In this document: in pieces, positions 28,241 to 38,291 of the stretch | Layout: every line of letters begins with the position of its first letter | How positions within the stretch are numbered: position 1 is the stretch's first letter | Assembly: GCA_016928255.1 (NCBI GenBank) | Contig: JAFGLB010000224.1 | Location: 1-41,710 of the forward strand | Direction of reading: 5' to 3' | DNA length: 41,710 bases | Source: Bacteroidota bacterium | GTDB lineage: Bacteria; Bacteroidota; Ignavibacteria; UBA10030 | Made by a program: the position numbers and the translations under genes | Notes under the pieces: model-generated | What the model saw: only the letters and a program-made list of their open reading frames with translations | The model's database searches: none | Told to the model about the DNA's origin: nothing

Positions 28241-28444
28241 AATTAAATAATTCGGCGAATGAGCATTTGTAATAAAAAGTTATTAGGGATAACTTCCTTA
28301 TACATTTATATACGCTGTTTTCGCGGAAAAAGTTGCATGGCGGACAAAACGGCAATGGATATTGCTGCTGAGCTGCAGGAAAATCCAGGCATTTAATAAA
28401 ATGCCTTATACTGATTTAATGGCGGAATTCTTTTATGTCTCTTT

Positions 28445-29017
28445 TTAATTTTTAAATAAAATATTGATTTCTTTTCCTGAAATTTCCCTGAAAATCGGCG
28501 TCAGAAGCGTCCTTGCATTATTCTTACACGTTTCTTCATATCCCGTATTCAAGGCTTCTTCAATAATTCTTCTTTCGGCGGCTTTATAAGCTTCATCTAC
28601 CAGGCTCGCTGTCGAAAATCCGCCCCATTCAATATTATAGATCTTGGATTTTTCATGATTGACTTTAGACATAAGAACTTCCGGTTTCGGCAGTGTAATG
28701 GTGAGTTCTGTCCCTGAATCGGAAATATCTTCTTTTTGCACCTTTTCAAGATCAATGCCTGCAATTACCTCGCCGGCTATAATCAGAACAGCTTTTGCAT
28801 TCGGTAAATAAAACGGCCTTTCGCCTGTCTGCTCTAAGACATCTTTAATGTTTACCTTGACCAATTCGAGTTTTCCCATTTTCTCGATTTTCTCTACCGA
28901 AAGCAAATGCTCAGATCTGAATTTCTGCGTAATACTTCTATAGAGTACAATACCAACGATACCACTGCCGCAGACAACGATAATAAAAAGTATTAGGAGA
29001 ACTATTATCCGTTTCAT
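28445..29017 (-). CDS. DUF4230-like membrane-anchored protein
   Basis: N-terminal TM, LELVKVNIKDVLEQ, AGEVIAGIDLEKV, LTITLPKPEVLMSKVNHEKSKIYN. ATG choice supported by GGAGG SD. Confidence 0.72.
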   Translation of the reverse strand: MKRIIVLLILFIIVVCGSGIVGIVLYRSITQKFRSEHLLSVEKIEKMGKLELVKVNIKDVLEQTGERPFYLPNAKAVLIIAGEVIAGIDLEKVQKEDISDSGTELTITLPKPEVLMSKVNHEKSKIYNIEWGGFSTASLVDEAYKAAERRIIEEALNTGYEETCKNNARTLLTPIFREISGKEINILFKN

Positions 29018-29216
29018 CGCAACCTCCATTGGACCGTCAATATATTAACGATAATCTGAATTTTCTGTTTATTCTTAACAAACCTTTTTAAGCATATTCC
29101 GAAATATTTGAGAATTTCTGAAATACATAAATCATCGATACCGGCGATTTAGATCATTTGTGAAAATAGTAGTTAGATTTCCATTCAATCGCAATACGGA
29201 ACCTGTGATCAGAAAC

Positions 29217-29256
29217 AAAAAGGCCCGATTGTATAATGAACATTCGGGCCTTTTTT
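29217..29256. terminator. Strong terminator after DUF3078 gene
   Basis: aaaaaggcccga ... tcgggcctttttt. Confidence 0.85.
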
Positions 29257-29271
29257 AGAAAATAACAGCTT

Positions 29272-30135
29272 TTACAGCAATGTGTAGCTGAATCCTAAAG
29301 CCAGGGTTTCTTTTATTTGAGTTCTGGCTTGTATTTGAGGATCATTTATCAGGTATACATTTAAATTAACTGATAAGTATTTGTTTACCTTTGCAGAAAG
29401 TGTATTATCGCTTCGAACAGTCATTCGGTCAAGATTTTTTATAGGTGCAAATATTTCCAGTTTCGCATTGAAAATAACGTTTTCCATCACCGGCCAGTTG
29501 ATTTCCGTAACCGACTCTATACCGCCTTCAACTCTGATTTTTTCAACCTCCGGGATTGTTTCTAAATCGTCCGAGTATTTGGCAGCATAAACATCTGCAA
29601 CAGTCTCCCGTAAGGCAGCACCTATTCTTGTTTTTAGATGAGGAGAGTGTTGATATCCGACGCCAATAGTTTGCGTAATATATGCCGGATCAAAAAAATT
29701 GGAAACCGACACAGCGCTGCCTGCAGCATCAAATGTAACGCCTTCTGCAAATTGTGTTTTCAACGATACTGATGCGAATGGATTAATATAGGTTCCAATC
29801 TTATAGGTAAGAACGCTTTCAAGATCAATCCTGTCGTCCGTTTTACGAGTGCTCTGCGAACCAAGTCTCGCCTGTCCATATCCGAATTTATAGCTGTTCG
29901 CCCATTGAATAACATCGACTTCATACACGGATTTTCCATCAAGAAATAAAGCGTATGCAAGTGCATTATCTCCGCCCTGCGCCCAATCTGTAAATGATAT
30001 CTGTGTAACATTTGCACTGATGATGGCCGAATGTTTCCATGAAGTATCAACAACGGCCGGTAACACATTTAAGGAATCCTGGCTTAAAGCAGTATTCACA
30101 GTCAATAAAGACACCAATAATAACACGTTTCTCAT
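29272..30135 (-). CDS. DUF3078-like outer-membrane protein
   Basis: Signal peptide plus SWKHSAIISANVTQISFTDWAQGGDNALAYALFLDG and a beta-rich C-terminus. Confidence 0.82.
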   Translation of the reverse strand: MRNVLLLVSLLTVNTALSQDSLNVLPAVVDTSWKHSAIISANVTQISFTDWAQGGDNALAYALFLDGKSVYEVDVIQWANSYKFGYGQARLGSQSTRKTDDRIDLESVLTYKIGTYINPFASVSLKTQFAEGVTFDAAGSAVSVSNFFDPAYITQTIGVGYQHSPHLKTRIGAALRETVADVYAAKYSDDLETIPEVEKIRVEGGIESVTEINWPVMENVIFNAKLEIFAPIKNLDRMTVRSDNTLSAKVNKYLSVNLNVYLINDPQIQARTQIKETLALGFSYTLL

Positions 30136-30158
30136 AATACTCCTCTGTTTATTTTATT

Positions 30159-30581
30159 CTATTTTAATACAGAAGTACAATGTCCGCATTTTCTTGCATT
30201 TATCGGAATGGTCATCAAACATTCCGGGCATTCTTTTGTAGTTGGTTTTTCCGGTGCGGTTTCTGGCTTCTTTGCCAAGCGGTTTATCGCTTTAATAAGC
30301 AAAAATATCACAAATGCAATGATTATAAAATCGATGAGATAATTAATAAATAGTCCATATTTTATTACAACAGCAGCTTGTTCGGCGGCAGCTTCTTTTA
30401 AAACTATACTAAGATTGCTGAAATCCGTTCCGCCGACAATAACACCTATTGGAGGCATTAAAACATCATTCACTAATGAACTAACAATTTTTCCAAAAGC
30501 TACTCCAATAATTATACCGACTGCCATATCGACAACATTTCCGCGCATCGCAAATGATTTGAATTCTTTAAACAAAGACAT
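30159..30581 (-). CDS. mscL: Large-conductance mechanosensitive channel with C-terminal zinc ribbon
   Basis: [44 protein letters not shown]-term [18 protein letters not shown]. Confidence 0.95.
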   Translation of the reverse strand: MSLFKEFKSFAMRGNVVDMAVGIIIGVAFGKIVSSLVNDVLMPPIGVIVGGTDFSNLSIVLKEAAAEQAAVVIKYGLFINYLIDFIIIAFVIFLLIKAINRLAKKPETAPEKPTTKECPECLMTIPINARKCGHCTSVLK

Positions 30582-30633
30582 AAAACCTCCTTCTTAATTA
30601 AGAATTTAAAATTTCCGGATGAAAGTATCAAGC

Positions 30634-30678
30634 AAGATGCCCCTTACCATGGTTTAATCCAAAGGCAAGGGGCATCTT
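30634..30678 (-). terminator. Terminator of OmpA-family gene
   Basis: aagatgcccctt / aaggggcatctt 12-bp perfect stem. Confidence 0.75.
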
Positions 30679-30700
30679 TATTACTGCCTGATCCGGTTAA

Positions 30701-32239
30701 TTACTTCGTTCTGAAGAACTCAATTCTTCGGTTCTTCTGACGACCTTCCGGTGTCGAATTATCGCCGATAGGATTGGCTTCACCAAAACCCTTCGCAGTA
30801 ATGCGTTTCGATGAAATTCCATTTCTTATCAGCCATGCTTTAACTGCATCAGCACGTTTTTGCGATAATCTCAGATTTGTCTTCTCACTTCCGACAGCAT
30901 CGGTAAATCCTTGGATCTGTACAAAGATCTCGGGATTATCTTCTAACGTCTTCTTTGCATTCGACAGGATAGCATCCGAAACATCCGTTATAACTGCACT
31001 TCCGGTCTTGAATACAATACCTTCAAGAACAATCGCTTTACCTACTTCGGTCTTGAATGCAACCGGTTTCGGTTTCTTCGGATCATTGGGATCCAGCGGA
31101 TTGGTCTTATTCTTTACTTCTTCACCATCGGTATATCCATCACCGTCTGTATCGGGTTTTAACGGATCTGTCTTTGTCAAATTGACCTCATCGCCGTCGC
31201 TTAGTCCGTCTCCATCCGTATCGACTTTCAGAGGATCGGTCTTGTACTTCAGCACTTCGTTTCCGTCCGTTAAGCCGTCGCCGTCTGTGTCGGCTTTCAG
31301 CGGATCGGTCTTGTATTTCGTAACTTCGTCGCCATCCGACAGGCCGTCACCGTCTGTATCGACCTTCAACGGGTCTGTCTTATACTTGTTCACTTCGTCA
31401 CCATCGCTCAGTCCATCGCCGTCCGTATCCATCTTCAGAGGATCTGTCTTATATTTCATGACTTCATCCGCATCCGACAGACCGTCGTTGTCTGAATCGG
31501 CTTTCAACGGACTTGTCATATATTTACGCACTTCATCACCGTCACCGAGTCCGTCGCCGTCGGTATCGAAATTATCCGGATTGGTACCAATTTTCTTTTC
31601 TTCACTCTTAAGCAGTCCATCTTTATCTCCGTCACTGTCGCCGCCGAAGAGTGTAAAACTGAGCCGTCCGAAAATACTCAGCCAATTGTCAGGCCAGCTA
31701 TTTCCACCCTCTGCACCGGTTATCCTATCATGAACCATCCTATCTGTAGTTGTATAAGCATAGTTGCCGTTTAAGTCAAAGAAAAATCCTTCAGCAAACT
31801 GCCATTCCAACCCAATTGTGATAGGGATATAAGGGAAGTATTCGTCTTTCGGATGAATCGGCGATAGGAACCACTTATTGGTTTCGTAATAACCATAACC
31901 CAAACCAGCACCGATATACGGCTCAACGCTTTTCGAAGCCCATGGTTTATAAAGCAGTTTATATTCAGCATAATACAAATCTGCCTGATAGTTGGTTGCT
32001 TTAATTCCGCCATAAACGCCGGAAAGATCACCGTCAAGATGATCGACGATATTATGCCTGATAAATCCCTGCACAGCTTCGCTTATATCATCATTATCTT
32101 TTTCAGTGTGACCCATTAGGAAACCTGCGCCGCCACCGATACGAACCCCCCTGCTCTGAAACTGCCCAAAAGATTGAACAGTAAAGATTACCACCAATAG
32201 TGCAACAATCAGCGTAATCAAATAGAGACGTTGTTTCAT
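30701..32239 (-). CDS. OmpA-family protein with beta-barrel, TSP type-3 repeats and peptidoglycan-binding domain
   Basis: DTDGDGLSDGDEVNKYKTDPLKV repeats. C-term IQGFTDAVGSEKTNLRLSQKRADAVKAWL...NRRIEFF. Confidence 0.95.
   Translation of the reverse strand: MKQRLYLITLIVALLVVIFTVQSFGQFQSRGVRIGGGAGFLMGHTEKDNDDISEAVQGFIRHNIVDHLDGDLSGVYGGIKATNYQADLYYAEYKLLYKPWASKSVEPYIGAGLGYGYYETNKWFLSPIHPKDEYFPYIPITIGLEWQFAEGFFFDLNGNYAYTTTDRMVHDRITGAEGGNSWPDNWLSIFGRLSFTLFGGDSDGDKDGLLKSEEKKIGTNPDNFDTDGDGLGDGDEVRKYMTSPLKADSDNDGLSDADEVMKYKTDPLKMDTDGDGLSDGDEVNKYKTDPLKVDTDGDGLSDGDEVTKYKTDPLKADTDGDGLTDGNEVLKYKTDPLKVDTDGDGLSDGDEVNLTKTDPLKPDTDGDGYTDGEEVKNKTNPLDPNDPKKPKPVAFKTEVGKAIVLEGIVFKTGSAVITDVSDAILSNAKKTLEDNPEIFVQIQGFTDAVGSEKTNLRLSQKRADAVKAWLIRNGISSKRITAKGFGEANPIGDNSTPEGRQKNRRIEFFRTK
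31145..31575 (-). repeat. 69-bp tandem coding repeats (23 aa TSP3-like units)
   Basis: Anchor gtcNgtatcg-like motifs at 31145, 31214, 31283, 31352, 31421, 31490 and 31559, every interval 69 bp. Confidence 0.9.
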
Positions 32240-32459
32240 TATACTTCTCCTTTGTTTATTATGATTTTTAATAGATTAGATAAGTGAAATTACCTAAGTA
32301 AATGTAAATTATAGCCGAACAAATAGCAAATAAAAAAAGGGGAGTAAATATGAAACAAATAAATGTGATTAATATCACAAAATATCTCGAAAATATTTAC
32401 CATTTGTTTAATTTGATTAAAAAACCGCATTTTGGATGATTTGAGTATTACCTAACTTT

Positions 32460-32840
32460 TCATTTTTTGCTTTCTAAAACCACAAGAGCTACTACAGTAT
32501 TATCCGTATGAGAAAGCGATAGATGCACAATGCATTGCTCTAATGCTTTTGCTACATCACGGGATAGAAGTACATGCGGGGCCCCGCTTTGATCATTTAC
32601 TACTTCTATATCCCTCCAATGAAATGCACCGCTCCATCCTGTCCTCATAGCTTTAGCCACTGCTTCTTTAGCGGCAAACCTTGCGCCAAAATGAATGTAC
32701 GGTTTGCTTCTGGTTTTACAGTATGTTACTTCCATGTCGCTGAATACTTTATCGAGGAACGCCTTTCCCTGTTTATCCAGCACGTCTCTCATTCGTTGGA
32801 CATCTACCACGTCCACACCTATGCCGAGAATCTTGCTCAT
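32460..32840 (-). CDS. acpS: Holo-[acyl-carrier-protein] synthase
   Basis: ILGIGVDVVDVQRM, FGARFAAKEAVAKAM, LSLSHTDNTVVALVVLE. Confidence 0.95.
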   Translation of the reverse strand: MSKILGIGVDVVDVQRMRDVLDKQGKAFLDKVFSDMEVTYCKTRSKPYIHFGARFAAKEAVAKAMRTGWSGAFHWRDIEVVNDQSGAPHVLLSRDVAKALEQCIVHLSLSHTDNTVVALVVLESKK

Positions 32841-33529
32841 AACTGTTCTTTCCGATTTTCATCTTTAACGATACTGATCACCTGGGTGATATCATCAATA
32901 TCATAATCAGCATTTGAAATTTCAGTGCCGAATGTATTTCCATATCGCGCAAAGACTGTTTTCATTCCGACCTGCGCTGCACCCAGAACATCCCGTTCAG
33001 CCCAATCACCTACCATCAATGCCTCGGCGGGCTTTATTTTCAGCATTTCCATTACTTTTTGAAATGGTTCCGGATTAGGTTTGCGCATTCCTGTATCATC
33101 GTGAGTCACAACCGCATCAAATAAATGATGAAAATTCAAATAACAAAGGCGGAGCCATGCTTCTTTACCGGGTGCATCGGATACAACCCCGAGTTTCAGC
33201 TGCATTTTTGTAAGATTAATCAATGTCATTGTGACATGCGGATAAGGAACAAGGGCGGCTTCACGTGCACGCCGGTAGGCAATTACGCCTGCGGCAAGAA
33301 TTTTATGATCAATCTTGCTAAACTCCCTGTAAAGCAGTTCATCAAAAACGCTCTGGAATTCTATACCGCGTTCATTATAAATCTGATCAATACGCTGACG
33401 GATTTCACCGGCGGATAGATTGAGTCCGGCATCGCGCATGGCATTAATAGCCGCATCTACAGCCTGACTTTTCATCAGCATGAAATCGACAAGCGTATTA
33501 TCCAAATCAAAAATTACAGCTTTGATCAT
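32837..33529 (-). CDS. HAD-superfamily hydrolase
   Basis: VIFDLDNTLVDF, VVSDAP, RKPNPEPF, MVGDWAERDVLGAAQVGMKTVF. Overlaps acpS start by 4 nt (ATGA). Confidence 0.92.
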   Translation of the reverse strand: MIKAVIFDLDNTLVDFMLMKSQAVDAAINAMRDAGLNLSAGEIRQRIDQIYNERGIEFQSVFDELLYREFSKIDHKILAAGVIAYRRAREAALVPYPHVTMTLINLTKMQLKLGVVSDAPGKEAWLRLCYLNFHHLFDAVVTHDDTGMRKPNPEPFQKVMEMLKIKPAEALMVGDWAERDVLGAAQVGMKTVFARYGNTFGTEISNADYDIDDITQVISIVKDENRKEQL

Positions 33530-33615
33530 AATTATATTTAATTTTTCAAGATTAAGCTGCCGATCTTTCGCGGGGCATATACACGCGATGCTGTCATAAT
33601 TACCCGCAAATGTTT

Positions 33616-34041
33616 TTAATCCTGGTTAATTATCAATTCTACTGCCAATTCATATCCGCGTACGCCGAAACCGGCAATTACTCCCTTGCACACAGGCGCT
33701 GTAACAGATACCCGCCTGAATTCCTCTCTCGCATCAACATTGCTCAGGTGCACTTCTATTACCGGGACTTTCACAGCTGCGGCTGCATCCCTGATCGCAT
33801 AGGAATAATGGGTAAACGCTCCCGGATTCAATACAACGCCGTTTACCGATCCGTCCAGGGCGGTATGCAAAGCATCTATTATCGGACCTTCACTATTAGA
33901 CTGATAGAATTCCAATTTAACTTTCGGGAATTTTTTCTTCAGCCGCTTTTCAATATCCGACAGAGTTGTTGTGCCGTAGATTTTCGGCTCGCGTTTGCCG
34001 AGTATATCAAGATTTGGTCCGTTTATGATTAGAATTCGCAT
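33616..34041 (-). CDS. aroQ: Type II 3-dehydroquinate dehydratase
   Basis: ILIINGPNLDILGKREPKIYG, VLNPGAFTHYSYAIRDA, EVHLSNVDAREEFR. Start re-assigned to MRILII. Confidence 0.95.
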   Translation of the reverse strand: MRILIINGPNLDILGKREPKIYGTTTLSDIEKRLKKKFPKVKLEFYQSNSEGPIIDALHTALDGSVNGVVLNPGAFTHYSYAIRDAAAAVKVPVIEVHLSNVDAREEFRRVSVTAPVCKGVIAGFGVRGYELAVELIINQD

Positions 34042-34196
34042 AGTGTTTATCCTTTGATAAATCAAAAGCTGGAAAAATGAGACAAGAATACTTTAAAGAA
34101 TAAGAGAAAGCTACGAAAAAGTCAAAGGTTTAATGAATATTAGGATTTCAGTTATATACGAAAATTAATGAAATTATGTGTTTAAAATGTAGAGTC

Positions 34197-34247
34197 CCCC
34201 GTTTATGACACAACGGGGCAGGCAGCTTCTCAGCTGTATATAATATT
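34197..34247. repeat. Dispersed intergenic repeat related to 26675-26709 and 27045-27079
   Basis: gacacaacggggcaggcagcttctcagctg...aatattaacc resembles the reverse complement gaaacaacgggacaggcggctcctagccgg...aatataatttaacc. Contains hairpin ccccgtt/aacgggg. Confidence 0.6.
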
Positions 34248-34309
34248 AACCTAAAAGACAGTTAAAATAACGGACTTCTTAAACTAAACCTATCAAATAT
34301 ACTCAAATA

Positions 34310-34576
34310 CTATGACTTTGCAGCACGAGCCAGTTCGTCTTCTATATACTCACGTATCGCCGGTTTAAGATACATTTCATCTATACCCACCTCTGCCAAC
34401 CCCTGTGCAAGAACGGAAGCCCTGCGGGCAAGCAATAACCTTTTATTAATTACAATAAGGCGTTCTGCTTTTAAAACACAATAGCCGCCGTCGAAATCGC
34501 CTTTTTCGTATCGGATCGTAATTCCGCAATTCGATGCAAGCGTCTCAAGCTCAGTAATTATTTGTTCGTGTGTCAT
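34310..34576 (-). CDS. Small conserved-looking hypothetical protein (88 aa)
   Basis: Well-formed ORF: MTHEQIITELETLASNCGITIRYEKGDFDGGYCVLKAERLIVINKRL... Confidence 0.6.
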   Translation of the reverse strand: MTHEQIITELETLASNCGITIRYEKGDFDGGYCVLKAERLIVINKRLLLARRASVLAQGLAEVGIDEMYLKPAIREYIEDELARAAKS

Positions 34577-34646
34577 TTTCTGCTTTTCTTACTGAATAAT
34601 GAAAAACTTATAGTATTTTAATGCTATGTGCAAGAAAAAATAATTT

Positions 34647-35564
34647 TTAATTCAGAATTTTTGTTTCCCACCAATCTTGAATTTTTTTACCGCTCCAAAT
34701 CGTAAAAACAAAGAAAGCAAACCCGCCTAAAAGGTCTGCTACATAATGATAACGATGGTATATCGTGGCAATAATTAATAATCCGGCCAAAACGGCGATA
34801 ATCCATCTGGTCTGCAGTTTGTACTTATAACTTAAATATACTACTGTCAGAGTGAGCTGTGTGTGGCCGCTGGGGAAGACATCGCGCTGAACTAGTTCTG
34901 CTGCATTCGGCATATTGGACGAAATAGACTCGCCCATATTAAGAAAGTCCCTTATCCATGATGTAAAAAGCAGTCCTGGCAATTCTTCGTTTATTGCATA
35001 AAAATCATGAAGTGTAAATCTCGGCCCGATTGCAGGAAGAAGAAAATAGCCTAAATAAGACAGGTAAAATCCGTATACAATAAGAAATGCGCCATGATCA
35101 AAATCCTTGATTGTCCGCCTGCAGTAAAGATCCACTCCCAGTACGATAAAAAGGAAATAATATGAAAAATACGCGATCTGAAGTATTTCGGTTAAAACGG
35201 GATTGGCAAACTGCATTATCCATTGTGTCGGATTTACGCCGAATATCCATTTATCGACAGCAATAAACAATTCGTCGTAGTCTATTGGATTAATTGCGTG
35301 CACCATCAGGTAAATCTCTTTATAAACAAAAAAAACTATACCGTAGTTATAAAAACGATGAATCCCCGTCAATAGTCTTGTTTTCTTTTTATCGGTTATA
35401 TAAGCAAGAAACAAAATAAAAATGATGACCGCTAAATTAACGGCAGTGATCGCCGCCCAGGCAGAAACACGCCTGCAGAATATCAGGTCCAGCAAAATCA
35501 GAAGGGATAAAAAAACAATCGATACGAAATCAACGGTAGTCAGGCGAGAATAATACTTTTTCAT
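34647..35564 (-). CDS. PAP2 superfamily membrane phosphatase-like protein
   Basis: DVFPSGHTQLTLTVV and IYHRYHYVADLLGG motifs, multi-TM. Confidence 0.88.
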   Translation of the reverse strand: MKKYYSRLTTVDFVSIVFLSLLILLDLIFCRRVSAWAAITAVNLAVIIFILFLAYITDKKKTRLLTGIHRFYNYGIVFFVYKEIYLMVHAINPIDYDELFIAVDKWIFGVNPTQWIMQFANPVLTEILQIAYFSYYFLFIVLGVDLYCRRTIKDFDHGAFLIVYGFYLSYLGYFLLPAIGPRFTLHDFYAINEELPGLLFTSWIRDFLNMGESISSNMPNAAELVQRDVFPSGHTQLTLTVVYLSYKYKLQTRWIIAVLAGLLIIATIYHRYHYVADLLGGFAFFVFTIWSGKKIQDWWETKILN

Positions 35565-36343
35565 GCGTATAAAATTTTCCTTATTGATTCCGTAAGCTCC
35601 ACAAATTCATTTACACTTAATTCTTCCGGTCTTTTCTTCAGATCAAACGGTAACCGATCAAGCACAGTATCTTCATAGTCCAGTGATTTCAATCCGTTCC
35701 GGAGCGTTTTTCGTCTCTTGCCGAATGTTGCCCGGACAACAGAGCGTAACATTTTTTCATCTACATGAGGAAGTGTTTTTTTAAAATTCAGATGCACAAC
35801 GGCAGAGTCCACTTCCGGTTTCGGATAAAAACAGTTTTTAGAGACCTTAAAAAGCAGTTCGCATTCCGTATAAAACTGTGCAAATACCGACAGGATACCG
35901 TATTCCTTGTTTTTGGGAGGAGCGATCAGGCGGCGTGCAACTTCCAGCTGCATCATTATTACGGCATCTGTAATATATTTGCGCGCATCAAAAAGCCAAA
36001 AAAGAATTTCGCTGGTGAGGTAATATGGTATGTTGCCGATAATCCTCAATTTCTTGCCGCATTTATCAAAAAGTTTTTTCAGGTCTACATCCAGGACGTC
36101 CGCTTGAATAAAAATCGCTTTTTCACCAATAGTCTCCCGCAGCAGGGCTATTGCACGTTCATCGATATCTATCCCGATTAATGTAACCGGCTGTAAAATC
36201 AGATGCTTTGTCAAAGCTCCCTGGCCGGGACCTATCTCGACAACCGCATCGCCATTCTGCAGGTGAAGATAATCGATAATTTTTCGGAGGATGTTTTCGT
36301 CCTGCAAAAAATTCTGGCCGAGCGACTTGCGTGGTCTATACAA
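35561..36343 (-). CDS. rsmA: 16S rRNA (adenine1518-N6/adenine1519-N6)-dimethyltransferase
   Basis: RKSLGQNFLQDENIL, VVEIGPGQGALTKHL, IGNIPYYLTSEIL, YPKPEVDSAVV. Confidence 0.96.
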   Translation of the reverse strand: MYRPRKSLGQNFLQDENILRKIIDYLHLQNGDAVVEIGPGQGALTKHLILQPVTLIGIDIDERAIALLRETIGEKAIFIQADVLDVDLKKLFDKCGKKLRIIGNIPYYLTSEILFWLFDARKYITDAVIMMQLEVARRLIAPPKNKEYGILSVFAQFYTECELLFKVSKNCFYPKPEVDSAVVHLNFKKTLPHVDEKMLRSVVRATFGKRRKTLRNGLKSLDYEDTVLDRLPFDLKKRPEELSVNEFVELTESIRKILYA

Positions 36344-36440
36344 ATTATATTCCTGATTGCGAATGGATCAATATATCGAAGAGAAAGAGGAAGTTCAATT
36401 ATTAAGATCGCAATTCGACTGCTAAAAAAATGCAGTATCG

Positions 36441-37649
36441 TTATTTTAAGCTTTTGAGTGCTTCATTAAGACAACCGCCGAGGATCTGAATACCTTTTTC
36501 GATTTTATCCTCGGGAGTATGGGAATATGCAAGCCTGAAATGACTGTTGTCCCTGCCTTCCGGATCGAATGTTCTTCCTATAACAAATACTGCGCCTTTC
36601 TCAATACTTGATTTTAGCACAGCCATTATGTCTATCCGAGGAGGCAGTTTTAACCAGATGTAAAATCCGCCCTGAGGTTCAGTCCAGGTAACTTCAGGCG
36701 GAAAATATTTTCTAATCGCCGCAGCCGTTATATCTTTGCGCTTTCTGTATACTTCACGCATTTTTAGAATATATTTTTCCATCCTGCCGCTTCGCAAAAA
36801 TTCGTTCGCAAGCACCTGCGTAAAATTAGGCGAACAGGCATCCATGGACTGTTTCACCAGCTCTGCTTTCTGGTAAATATCCGGAGGCACCAGCATCCAT
36901 CCCAGCCTGAAGCCGGGGCCGAGTATCTTGGAGAATGTTCCTGTATAGCAGATTGTCAATTCGTTCTCGTACAATGCCTTCATCGGCATAACTCTTTTTC
37001 GGACGTCCTCGTCAAAGTACAGCTCACCATAAGCATCGTCTTCGACAAGCAATAAACCATGTTCTTTCAAAACCAGAATAAGTTCTTTTTTTCTTTGCTC
37101 GGTATATAACGTTCCGGCCGGGTTATGAAAATACGGAGTAATATAAATAAATTTCGGCGGCACAGATTTATATTTTTTCAGAAAAGCTTTCAGCGATTGT
37201 ATGTCTATGCCGTCTTCGTCTAGATTAATGCCTGCTAAATTTGCCTGATACGATTTAAAAGCTGAAATAGCGCCGATAAAACATGGGTTCTCTGTTACAA
37301 CGGTATCACCGGGATCAATAAACACTTTCGCTAAAATATTGATCGCCTGCAAAGATCCTGTAGTTATCATTAATTTGTTGTTATTAACCGGCATTCCTTT
37401 TTTATTCAGGTATTCCTTTAAAGATTCAAGCAGAGGAGGGTAGCCGGGAGTCGGTCCGTACTGAAAAGCCGTTCGCTTTAGATCGAGCTCTAAATTATTA
37501 TAAATCTCATCAATATCTTCTACAGGAAATAATTCATTTCCGGGCATTCCACCGGCGAAGGATATAATATCCGGCCGTGTGGCAAGTCCCATTAAATCCC
37601 TGATTTCCGACGAGCGTAGAGAATTCACTGCTTTTGAAAAACGAATCAT
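36441..37649 (-). CDS. PLP-dependent aminotransferase, class I/II (2-aminoadipate/aromatic type)
   Basis: ISFAGGMPGNELFP, YGPTPGYPPLLESL, YTGTFSKILGPGFRLGWMLVP lysine region. Confidence 0.92.
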   Translation of the reverse strand: MIRFSKAVNSLRSSEIRDLMGLATRPDIISFAGGMPGNELFPVEDIDEIYNNLELDLKRTAFQYGPTPGYPPLLESLKEYLNKKGMPVNNNKLMITTGSLQAINILAKVFIDPGDTVVTENPCFIGAISAFKSYQANLAGINLDEDGIDIQSLKAFLKKYKSVPPKFIYITPYFHNPAGTLYTEQRKKELILVLKEHGLLLVEDDAYGELYFDEDVRKRVMPMKALYENELTICYTGTFSKILGPGFRLGWMLVPPDIYQKAELVKQSMDACSPNFTQVLANEFLRSGRMEKYILKMREVYRKRKDITAAAIRKYFPPEVTWTEPQGGFYIWLKLPPRIDIMAVLKSSIEKGAVFVIGRTFDPEGRDNSHFRLAYSHTPEDKIEKGIQILGGCLNEALKSLK

Positions 37650-37859
37650 GGGACTATCCTAAATCTTTTATTAAAATAAAAAAATCAATATTCAAATAAC
37701 AAACAAATGACAAATAACAAATAATTATGTTTTCTATTTATGAAAACCGTAACATCAATCTATTTCTATTTTTTTTATTAAAATATCAAACGACAAACAA
37801 CATTTGATACCATTTATTGGAACTTGATTGAATTTTGAGTTATTGTTATTTGGAATTTT

Positions 37860-38285
37860 CTAAATTTCATATATATCACTGGCTTTTACCAATTCCATTT
37901 TATGTTTCTGAAAAGCAGATATGGTCTGTTCCACTGCTTCGGTGCGAATAATAACCGTCGCGCGGTCGCTCAAAGCGAACGCATACATATATTCAACGCT
38001 GATCCCTTCGGAAGAAAGAATTTGGAGCGCACGATGCAATCCGCCCGGTTCATTTGGAACCACTATGCCTATTACTTCAGTAATATGAACGGAAAGTCCT
38101 TTCGCTTTCAGCAATTGCTCCGCCTGTTCCGGTTTGCTTACTATCATGCGAAGGATACCGTAATCAGCTGTATCTGCCACGCTGAATGCGGAAATATTTA
38201 TTTTTGCTGATGCCAGCGTTTCGGTCACTTCGCTGAGCCGCCCTGATTTGTTTTCAAGGAATATCGAAAGCTGTTTGATTTTCAT
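37860..38285 (-). CDS. Tandem ACT-domain protein (start ATG 38285 or GTG 38291)
   Basis: IKQLSIFLENKSGRLSEVTETLASAKINISAFSVADTADYGILRMIV followed by a second ACT unit. Confidence 0.9.
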   Translation of the reverse strand: MKIKQLSIFLENKSGRLSEVTETLASAKINISAFSVADTADYGILRMIVSKPEQAEQLLKAKGLSVHITEVIGIVVPNEPGGLHRALQILSSEGISVEYMYAFALSDRATVIIRTEAVEQTISAFQKHKMELVKASDIYEI

Positions 38286-38291
38286 AATCAC

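Noticed and set aside
30774-31733. 319-aa plus-strand ORF rich in Ser/Pro/Val
   Set aside because: Antisense shadow of the 69-bp TSP3 repeats in the OmpA gene. The repeat length is a multiple of three, which keeps the frame open.
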